From NCBI GenBank assembly GCA_002793355.1, contig PFQB01000066.1, positions 1-8,239 of the forward strand: a stretch of DNA of 8,239 nt. Direction: 5' to 3'. The notes beneath the pieces were generated by a model, which saw nothing but the letters and a program-made list of their open reading frames with translations, did no database searches and was not told where the DNA came from. A program made the position numbers and the translations under genes. Origin of the DNA: Candidatus Dojkabacteria bacterium CG_4_10_14_0_2_um_filter_Dojkabacteria_WS6_41_15. Lineage in GTDB: Bacteria > Patescibacteriota > Dojkabacteria > GCA-002793355. The stretch's first letter is position 1. The number at the start of each line of letters is the position of its first letter. This document shows positions 1 to 5,220 of the stretch, piece after piece.

Positions 1-213
1 AGGGATTAAGCGTAGAGTTAATCGGGTGGCCGTCTTGCCGCTATTGCGAAAACGGTGATTGCTAAGACCGTCCCAAGAGTAAGTACCATAACTAATACCG
101 CTAGTACCTTTCTTGTTGTGGGCTCCATTGCTTGGTTGTTCCAAAGCTTTAGCGCCCGGAAGTAAACCACAGGAAAGAATTGCTACTACGGAAACCAGGG
201 TTAGAACCATCAT
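1..213 (-). CDS. Alternative partial frame: possible secreted protein, C-terminus off the left edge
   Basis: A second minus-strand frame starts with tandem ATG ATG at 213-208 and runs off the left edge without a stop (71 codons visible). It begins MMVLTLVSVVAILSCGLLPG, followed by AKA and then a polar Gly/Ser/Thr/Asn-rich sequence, which resembles a signal peptide with an AxA cleavage site. Against it: there is no positive charge before the hydrophobic core, and the AGGAG at 218-214 touches the first ATG, leaving 0 or 3 nt of spacing. From 128 leftward it overlaps the 36-aa membrane frame. It may be a chance frame, or a frameshift may join the two. Confidence 0.2.
   Translation of the reverse strand, partial: MMVLTLVSVVAILSCGLLPGAKALEQPSNGAHNKKGTSGISYGTYSWDGLSNHRFRNSGKTATRLTLRLIP
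18..128 (-). CDS. Possible small single-pass membrane protein, 36 aa
   Basis: Reading leftward from the ATG at 128 to the TAA at 20-18 gives a 36-residue peptide. It has a short polar start with the basic pair RK at residues 6-7, a continuous hydrophobic stretch (VLAVLVMVLTLGTVLAITVF, residues 8-27) and the polar basic end ARRPPD. This is the layout of a one-helix membrane protein. The frame stays open upstream to TAG at about 186, so a GTG at 170-168 could add 14 residues (starting VVYFRALKLWNN). Neither start has a good Shine-Dalgarno; GGAA lies about 10 nt before the ATG. The gene would be divergent from leuS. It conflicts with the other minus-strand frame across 1-213, and both are unlikely to be real over the shared stretch. 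I prefer this one because it has a stop and a convincing helix. No family recognised. Confidence 0.35.
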   Translation of the reverse strand: MEPTTRKVLAVLVMVLTLGTVLAITVFAIAARRPPD

Positions 214-272
214 CTCCTGATTGTTTTCTTTGGTTCCTTTGTTTAGAGGTACCCAACCAATACATTCATTTC

Positions 273-288
273 TCTAATTCTCTAATTC
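273..288. repeat. Tandem 8-bp direct repeat TCTAATTC x2
   Basis: TCTAATTC occurs at 273-280 and again at 281-288 with no spacer, filling the gap between the expected -35 area and the -10 box of leuS. It may be an operator-like element or simple polymerase slippage. Confidence 0.6.
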
Positions 289-292
289 GCGG

Positions 293-298
293 TATAAT
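293..298 (+). promoter_or_regulatory. leuS promoter, -10 box TATAAT
   Basis: A perfect consensus TATAAT lies 32 bp before the leuS ATG. Transcription would start near 304-306, giving a 5' leader of about 25 nt. No good -35 hexamer is visible 16-18 bp upstream; the candidate TTTCTC at 269-274 matches only two positions. There is no TG extension before the -10. The leader has no room for a T-box or attenuator. Confidence 0.6.
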
Positions 299-320
299 GC
301 CTGATACTACATAATTTTGA

Positions 321-325
321 AAAGG
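321..325 (+). promoter_or_regulatory. leuS ribosome binding site (AAAGG)
   Basis: AAAGG is followed by a 5-nt spacer and then the ATG at 331. It supports this ATG as the start, and conserved LeuRS sequence begins within the first 15 residues after it. Confidence 0.6.
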
Positions 326-330
326 CAGAC

Positions 331-2901
331 ATGGCAACGCAGGGCGAATACGACTTTAAGTCGGTGCAAGACAAATGGAATAAACGATGGGAAACTATGG
401 GGCTTGGTAGAGCTGAGGATTTCTCGAAAAAACCGAAAAAGTACGCACTCGTTGAACTTCCATACCCAAGTGGCGACGGGTTGCATATGGGTCATTGTTG
501 GAATTACACGTTGTTTGATGCCTATGCAAGATACTATCGATTGCGGGGCTATAACGTGCTATATCCGATGGGCTGGGATACGTTTGGCTTGCCAACGTAT
601 AACCATGCGGTAAAGGTGAACAGGAGCCCTCAGGAAATTTCGCAGGAAAGCATTCAAACTTTTAGACGTCAATTGAAATCGTTAGGGTTAGCCTTTGATT
701 GGGAACGTGAAATTGATACCTCCGATTCTGCATATTACAAATGGACACAATGGATTTTTATTCAACTGTTCGAGCACTGGTATGATGCTGATTTTGTTCG
801 ACGGGATGGTGGTAAGGGGCAGGCAAGACCAATTGCAGATTTGCCTATTCCAGCGGAAGTAAAAAAGTCTGGATTCAAGGCAATTAATGAGTATCAGGAC
901 AAATATCGCCTTGCATATAAATCGAAAATGCCCGTTGCTTGGTGTCCAAAGTGTAAAACCGGTTTGGCGAACGAAGAAGTTATGGCTGATAAAACACATG
1001 AACGCTGTGGAACTACTGTAGAGGAACGCGTGTTGGAACAATGGATGTTGCGAATTACTGCGTACGCGGAGCGATTAATTGCCGATCTTGATACCGTCGA
1101 TTTTCCAAATGGTATAAAAGCTGCACAGAAGGAGTGGATTGGTAAAAGCCAAGGAATAATCATCGATTACAAAGTGGTCGATAGTGATTTGGTTGTGCCG
1201 TGTTATACAACTACGCCAGTGAATTTTGGAGCAACCTTTTTGGTCGTTGCCCCCGAATATAAAGACGTAATGGCATTGACGACAGTTGAGCAAAAAGAAG
1301 CCGTGATGCAATATGTTAAAGAGGCAAAGGCGAAAACTGACTTTGACCGTATCGGCAATAAAACAAAAACAGGGGTGTTTACGGGCTCATATGTAGCGAA
1401 TCACGTAACGGGGAAACCAATTCCTGTTTGGGTAGCAGATTTTGCGCTGGCAACGGTTGGAACAGGCGCATTGCAAGGATGTCCAGCGCACGATTTAAGA
1501 GATTTTGAATTCGCTCAGAAGTCCAGTATTCCAATTGACCGAGTCGTTGTTGGTGAAGACGGCGATGAAACACCAGTGACCAGAAAAGAGCAAATTGTTT
1601 CGAAAGGCATGCCTGGGAAAATGGTAAATTCGGACTTTTTAAATGGGACTAGTTTTTCCGAGGCAATGTACAAAACCATGGATTATTTTGAAGAGAAGGG
1701 TTGGGGAAAGCGTGTAACCATGTACAAGTTCCATGATTGGGTGTTCTCTCGACAGCATTATTGGGGAGAACCTACGCCAATGGTGTATTGTAAAACTTGT
1801 GGGTGGTCGTCGGTTGGCATGCAAGAATTACCGGTTGTGCTTCCAAAACTCGAAGATTACAAAATGGGAGAAGATGGAAGTTCACCATTAGAGAAAGCAG
1901 ATGAATGGAAGAAAACGGTTTGCCCGATATGTAAAGGTGAAGCCACGCGAGAAACTGATGTAATGCCAAACTGGGCAGGATCTAATTGGTATTTCTTGCG
2001 ATATCTAGACCCACACAATAAAGAAAAGTTGGTTGATTTCAATATCGCGTCATATTGGATGCCGGTGGATCTGTATTATGGCGGGCAGGAACACGTGACG
2101 TTGCATTTATTGTATTCCAGGTTCATTTACAAGTTCCTTTACGACTTGGGGGCGGTTCCTAACATAGAACCCTACCAAATGAGAAGAAACCACGGAATAA
2201 TCCTAGGACCAGATAACCGTAAAATGAGTAAGTCGTCTGGAAATGTAGTAAATCCAGACGAAGTGGTGAATAAATTCGGAGCCGATGTGGTCCGACTGTA
2301 CATGATGTTCATTGGGCCGTACGATTCCGTTACACCATGGAGCGATAAGTCCGTAGTTGGCATAGCAAGGTTTATGCGTAGAGTAGAGCAAATGATTAAA
2401 AATGGGGTGGCGATGGTGAATGAAGATTCAGCCATGAGCACAAATGGTGAAACCGTTTCTCTCGATAAGCTTAAGAGGAAGCTTGCGTTTGATATCGAGA
2501 ACCTCAAATTCAATACAATTGTCTCTACCTTGATGGAATTCTGTAATAAATACGAGAAGGCGAAGTGGACAGATAAAAAACTTAAGGAGTTCTTGGTGTT
2601 ACTTTCTCCATTTACTCCCTATTTAGCGGAGGAAATGTGGGAAAGACTAGGCGAAAAAGGGAGTGTTCACCAGCAGTCGATTACAGTAGAGGAATCTGCA
2701 AATAGCGAGGTGGAGTTGGTCGAAATACCCGTTATGGTGAATGGTCGAGTTCGTGCGCGGTTAAGCGTTGCCATATCAGAGGCAGAAGACAAGGTGGTAA
2801 GCGTGGCCATGGCTATAATTGAGGTTCAAAAACACTTGCCTAATGGTCACAAAAAGGTTGTATATGTGCCGGGGAAAGCGGTTAACTTCGTAGGGAAATA
2901 G
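331..2901 (+). CDS. leuS: Leucyl-tRNA synthetase (LeuRS), class Ia
   Basis: This cytoplasmic enzyme charges tRNA-Leu with leucine using ATP. The 856 residues are close to the usual bacterial length. Seen in order: PYPSG (44-48) and HMGH, the HIGH motif (52-55); a zinc site C205-x2-C208 with H223-x2-C226; the CP1 editing domain (about 270-400), with its threonine-rich motif at 293-298 and HDLRD at 387-391; a second zinc site C487/C490 with C531/C534; the GGQEH leucine-site region (584-588); KMSKS (631-635); an anticodon-binding helical domain; and a C-terminal domain ending VVYVPGKAVNFVGK. The E. coli-type leucine-specific insertion before KMSKS is absent. An extra segment of about 40 residues (152-193) precedes the first zinc site, as I recall from planctomycete-like LeuRS. 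Signature positions differ from consensus: GHCWNYT for GHVRNYT, FGLPTYN for FGLPAEN, TTTPVN for TTRPDT. It has its own promoter and converges with nfo. Confidence 0.98.
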   Translation: MATQGEYDFKSVQDKWNKRWETMGLGRAEDFSKKPKKYALVELPYPSGDGLHMGHCWNYTLFDAYARYYRLRGYNVLYPMGWDTFGLPTYNHAVKVNRSPQEISQESIQTFRRQLKSLGLAFDWEREIDTSDSAYYKWTQWIFIQLFEHWYDADFVRRDGGKGQARPIADLPIPAEVKKSGFKAINEYQDKYRLAYKSKMPVAWCPKCKTGLANEEVMADKTHERCGTTVEERVLEQWMLRITAYAERLIADLDTVDFPNGIKAAQKEWIGKSQGIIIDYKVVDSDLVVPCYTTTPVNFGATFLVVAPEYKDVMALTTVEQKEAVMQYVKEAKAKTDFDRIGNKTKTGVFTGSYVANHVTGKPIPVWVADFALATVGTGALQGCPAHDLRDFEFAQKSSIPIDRVVVGEDGDETPVTRKEQIVSKGMPGKMVNSDFLNGTSFSEAMYKTMDYFEEKGWGKRVTMYKFHDWVFSRQHYWGEPTPMVYCKTCGWSSVGMQELPVVLPKLEDYKMGEDGSSPLEKADEWKKTVCPICKGEATRETDVMPNWAGSNWYFLRYLDPHNKEKLVDFNIASYWMPVDLYYGGQEHVTLHLLYSRFIYKFLYDLGAVPNIEPYQMRRNHGIILGPDNRKMSKSSGNVVNPDEVVNKFGADVVRLYMMFIGPYDSVTPWSDKSVVGIARFMRRVEQMIKNGVAMVNEDSAMSTNGETVSLDKLKRKLAFDIENLKFNTIVSTLMEFCNKYEKAKWTDKKLKEFLVLLSPFTPYLAEEMWERLGEKGSVHQQSITVEESANSEVELVEIPVMVNGRVRARLSVAISEAEDKVVSVAMAIIEVQKHLPNGHKKVVYVPGKAVNFVGK

Positions 2902-2923
2902 CTGCCGACTATTAGCTAGTAGT

Positions 2924-3796
2924 TTATTCTTGTGCCCATTCTTTTAGCTTTTCTACGTCGATACGGGCTTCTTCGATGCTTTTCATGTGAGGAGTTTCTA
3001 GAACCATCGGAATATGTTTTAGTTTTGGGTGATTGATGATCTGTTTCAAGGCATCTTCACCAATAAGTCCATCGCCAAGATTTTCGTGACGATCCTTCTT
3101 TGAGCCGCAAGGTACCTTGGAATCATTTAAATGGATTAAGCTTACTAGATCGAGCGGAATTGCTTTTTCGACTTGTGCAACCACCGTTTCAGGATTCGTC
3201 CAGTCATAACCGGAGGCAAACATGTGCTCTGTATCTAGCGCAATGCTGATTCTCTCTTTTTGTTCTGAGTTTTCGCGAAGCCAGGCCAAATCTTCGAGTT
3301 TTTCACCGATTACCTGTCCAGACCCTGCACTTGATTCTAATAGTAATTGGCCTGCCGGTGCTTGTTCGAGAATCCAGTTCAAACCATAGAGGACTCGATC
3401 CATTGCTTCTTGCTTGGCTGGATAATGAATTGCGGAACCTACGTGAACGACCACTCCGCCGGCAATTATGTCGCCAGCGTACTGTTTTGCGATGGTTGCA
3501 AGGTCTCGCATGAAGTTTAAATAGTGAACGAGAGAGAGTTTACCTAAGTGAAATTTCTGTTTATCGGGTTGAGCCAAGTTAATCAGGTATATTGCGTGCG
3601 CAAAAACCATCTTAACGGGCGATTGTTTTTGCGCCTTAACCATACCTTCTATTTCGGCGATTTCAATCGGCTTTGACGTCCATCTTTGTGGTGCTGTTGG
3701 ATGAATTTGAATGGTGTTAATGTCTAGCTGCTTTGCTGCAATGATGGCATTTGACAGTCCGCCTGCTGTTGAAACATGGGCGCCTAGGTATCTCAT
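2924..3796 (-). CDS. nfo: Endonuclease IV, AP endonuclease (Nfo family)
   Basis: Endonuclease IV cleaves DNA 5' to abasic sites in base excision repair, using three metal ions in a TIM barrel. The 290 residues match the family length. Every expected metal ligand is visible: H67 (FAHAIYLINLA), H118 (HVGS, usually HPGS), E154 (ESSAG), D188 and H191 (LDTEHMFASGYD), H222 (HLNDSK), D235 and H237 (DRHENLGDG), and E267 (ETP). The N-terminal GAHVSTAGGL is also typical. An active enzyme is expected. The ATG at 3796 gives the canonical N-terminus (MRYLGAHVS) but has no Shine-Dalgarno; an extended -10 lies only 5 nt upstream, so the mRNA may be leaderless. The stop TAA lies 22 bp from the leuS stop, tail to tail. 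Confidence 0.97.
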   Translation of the reverse strand: MRYLGAHVSTAGGLSNAIIAAKQLDINTIQIHPTAPQRWTSKPIEIAEIEGMVKAQKQSPVKMVFAHAIYLINLAQPDKQKFHLGKLSLVHYLNFMRDLATIAKQYAGDIIAGGVVVHVGSAIHYPAKQEAMDRVLYGLNWILEQAPAGQLLLESSAGSGQVIGEKLEDLAWLRENSEQKERISIALDTEHMFASGYDWTNPETVVAQVEKAIPLDLVSLIHLNDSKVPCGSKKDRHENLGDGLIGEDALKQIINHPKLKHIPMVLETPHMKSIEEARIDVEKLKEWAQE

Positions 3797-3801
3797 AGAT
3801 T

Positions 3802-3810
3802 ATTTTAACA
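3802..3810 (-). promoter_or_regulatory. nfo promoter, extended -10 (TGTTAAAAT)
   Basis: Read on the minus strand, TG-T-TAAAAT is a good extended -10 element. Its last base is 5 nt from the nfo ATG, so transcription would begin at or within a few bases of that codon. This fits the lack of a Shine-Dalgarno and suggests a leaderless or near-leaderless transcript. No -35 hexamer is evident, which extended -10 promoters tolerate. Confidence 0.4.
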
Positions 3811-3814
3811 TAAT
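3809..3814 (+). promoter_or_regulatory. Weak candidate -10 for comEC (CATAAT)
   Basis: CATAAT matches five of six consensus positions and would start transcription near 3821, just before the ATG at 3834. No convincing -35 stands at 16-18 bp. It overlaps the nfo -10 on the other strand by two bases, so the two promoters, if real, would compete for polymerase. Confidence 0.2.
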
Positions 3815-3833
3815 TGCTGTGCTTTACTTGGGT

Positions 3834-5096
3834 ATGCCTTACTTGTTATTGTGGGTTGGCACACTGGCCGGTGTCCTGTTGATTTCAGCTGAAGCCTTTA
3901 CAGTTTGGCTATTGACTGTTTTTGGAACTATATGCATATACTTTGGTCTTAGAAATTCGGTTGTGTTGTCCACGTGGCTTTTGGTTACGGCAATTGGAAT
4001 GGTTCTCGGCGGTATTTCCGGCCTTCCCCTTCAGCACAGCCAGGTGTTGATAGGCGACGTATGTATTGGGGTAGTTGTTAAACAATACGATCACAATGCG
4101 TCAGTGCAGGTTGACAGTTGTGTTGGCAGTGGCCGAAACAGGGCGTTGATTTACTCGCAATGTGAACGTGCGTTATGCCCGACAAACTACTCTTATGTAA
4201 AAATTCAAGTAACGTCAAGAGAAAAATTTGGGAGATTTAACGGAAAAGCGAAAATTACTGCCGAGCCAGCAGAATATACAGAAACGGGTAAATACCGCAA
4301 TGTCTACTATAAACTGCTACGTCTTGGGTTTGCATATCGGGAATCATATTTTTTGTGGCTTCGCAGAGATTTGCCCGAAGAACACGCCGCTTTGGTAACA
4401 AGTATGCTTTTTGGCGAGACACATATTCCAAAAGAATTGACAGAAACAATGAAAAAACTTGGCTTATTACATGTGGTGGCAATCTCCGGAATTAACATAC
4501 GTTATTTACAATTGCTTGTTTCGCAGATCACCAATAAATGGAGGCGTAAATACCGTTCAGCTGCCGATTTCCTGGTGCTATTCCTGCTATTTATCGTAGT
4601 GGGTGAAGCCGTTTCTCTCTTTCGCGCGATAATTATGGTTTTGCTTTTACATATAATAAAAACGACGGGGATGCTGCCTGTTAAATGGCACTTTAGCGTC
4701 GGTTTGGCAGCGCTACTCCTCGTAAATCCATCCTACTTATTTGATGCTGGATATTGGCTGGTTTCAGGAGCGTGTGTAGGAATATATATCGTTGCGGCGT
4801 GGATAGAAAAATGGAGACTGCGGCTTGTCTTGCAGGAAATACTAGTTAATATCGGGATATGGGGATGTGTCGCTCCGGTTCAGTGGGTAATCTTCAAGGA
4901 AATTACACCATGGGGAATTGCTGTCGGGATGTTAATATCGCCTGTAATTGAAGTATTAACGATAATTGGATACTTTTGTACGCTTGGCCGATTTGTGTTT
5001 GGATTTGAGATGGTTTTGCGTGTCGTTTTGGGAGTACTTTCTTCGATTATCCTATTCATAATCAACATGTTTCACGGCGCCGCCGTTTTTCCATAG
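3834..5096 (+). CDS. comEC: ComEC/Rec2-family DNA-uptake channel, short form without the beta-lactamase-like domain
   Basis: ComEC is the inner-membrane channel that passes single-stranded DNA into the cytoplasm during transformation. From the ATG at 3834 the protein has 420 residues. Order: three N-terminal hydrophobic segments (about 4-60), a soluble OB-fold-like part (about 70-150) with cysteines 77, 96, 110 and 115, then the Competence domain with many helices. The family core is clear: LGLLHVVAISGINI (209-222), FRAIIM (263-268) and NPSYLFDAGYWL (298-309). The usual His of SGxH is Asn here. The sequence ends after the last helix at AAVFP, so the C-terminal metallo-beta-lactamase-like domain is missing. 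The frame is open upstream to at least 3711, but that part lies antisense to the conserved nfo N-terminus and is probably not translated. GTG at 3819 is an alternative start. Neither start has a good ribosome binding site. Confidence 0.87.
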   Translation: MPYLLLWVGTLAGVLLISAEAFTVWLLTVFGTICIYFGLRNSVVLSTWLLVTAIGMVLGGISGLPLQHSQVLIGDVCIGVVVKQYDHNASVQVDSCVGSGRNRALIYSQCERALCPTNYSYVKIQVTSREKFGRFNGKAKITAEPAEYTETGKYRNVYYKLLRLGFAYRESYFLWLRRDLPEEHAALVTSMLFGETHIPKELTETMKKLGLLHVVAISGINIRYLQLLVSQITNKWRRKYRSAADFLVLFLLFIVVGEAVSLFRAIIMVLLLHIIKTTGMLPVKWHFSVGLAALLLVNPSYLFDAGYWLVSGACVGIYIVAAWIEKWRLRLVLQEILVNIGIWGCVAPVQWVIFKEITPWGIAVGMLISPVIEVLTIIGYFCTLGRFVFGFEMVLRVVLGVLSSIILFIINMFHGAAVFP

Positions 5097-5106
5097 GATA
5101 TCAACA

Positions 5107-5172
5107 ATGCCAGAATTTGGTTTCACGGGCTCGAATATCTGCGCTCCATTTGGCCCAGCTCTTGGTAAATAG
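5107..5172 (+). CDS. Possible 21-codon ORF or leader peptide
   Basis: After comEC, an ATG at 5107 opens a 21-codon frame (MPEFGFTGSNI..., ending ALGK) that stops with TAG at 5170-5172. AGGA at 5095-5098, overlapping the comEC stop, lies 8 nt upstream and could bind ribosomes. It precedes the hairpin that covers the next gene's start region, so a leader-peptide role is conceivable. There is no recognisable motif, and chance is a strong alternative. Confidence 0.15.
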   Translation: MPEFGFTGSNICAPFGPALGK

Positions 5173-5197
5173 TTGGTCTGCTTTTGGCGGTTCACAT

Positions 5198-5219
5198 TTG
5201 TCCAGTTAGTATTGGACAA
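5198..5219 (+). promoter_or_regulatory. Hairpin or palindrome abutting the start codon of the envelope protein
   Basis: TTGTCCA (5198-5204) and TGGACAA (5213-5219) are perfect inverted repeats. Inside them a G-U and a U-A pair extend the RNA stem to 9 bp with a TAGT loop. The right arm contains TTGGA (5212-5216), the only plausible Shine-Dalgarno for the ATG at 5221, spaced 4 nt. Folded, the RNA would hide the ribosome binding site. As DNA it could instead be a repressor operator. Confidence 0.5.
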
Positions 5220-5220
5220 T

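Noticed and set aside
3..65. Plus-strand open stretch at the left edge ending TAA at 63-65 as the tail of an upstream gene
   Set aside because: Only 20 codons are visible, with no recognisable sequence, and it is antisense to the better-supported membrane-helix frame.
688..1163. Minus-strand frames inside leuS (and similar ones at 1639-2513)
   Set aside because: They lie opposite strongly conserved LeuRS codons, have no ribosome binding sites and no family-like sequence; they are shadows.
2467..2485. Two AAGCTT copies in leuS as a regulatory repeat
   Set aside because: They encode KLKRKL, a Lys/Leu-rich helix in the anticodon-binding domain; the repeat follows from the codons.
2902..2923. 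Near-palindrome CTATTAGCTAGTAG between the leuS and nfo stops as an intrinsic terminator
   Set aside because: It pairs only through a self-complementary centre with no loop, is AT-rich, and is not followed by a real T run; I see no convincing terminator in the 22-bp gap.
3711..3833. Upstream ATG at 3711 as the comEC start (461 aa)
   Set aside because: The extra 41 codons lie mostly antisense to the conserved nfo N-terminus, contain no ComEC-like sequence, and have no ribosome binding site; the first membrane segment begins right at the ATG at 3834.
5173..5220. TTG at 5173 as the start of the envelope protein
   Set aside because: It adds 16 residues with a second hydrophobic patch before the basic RERIR region, which spoils a normal signal peptide; the ATG at 5221 has a TTGGA site.
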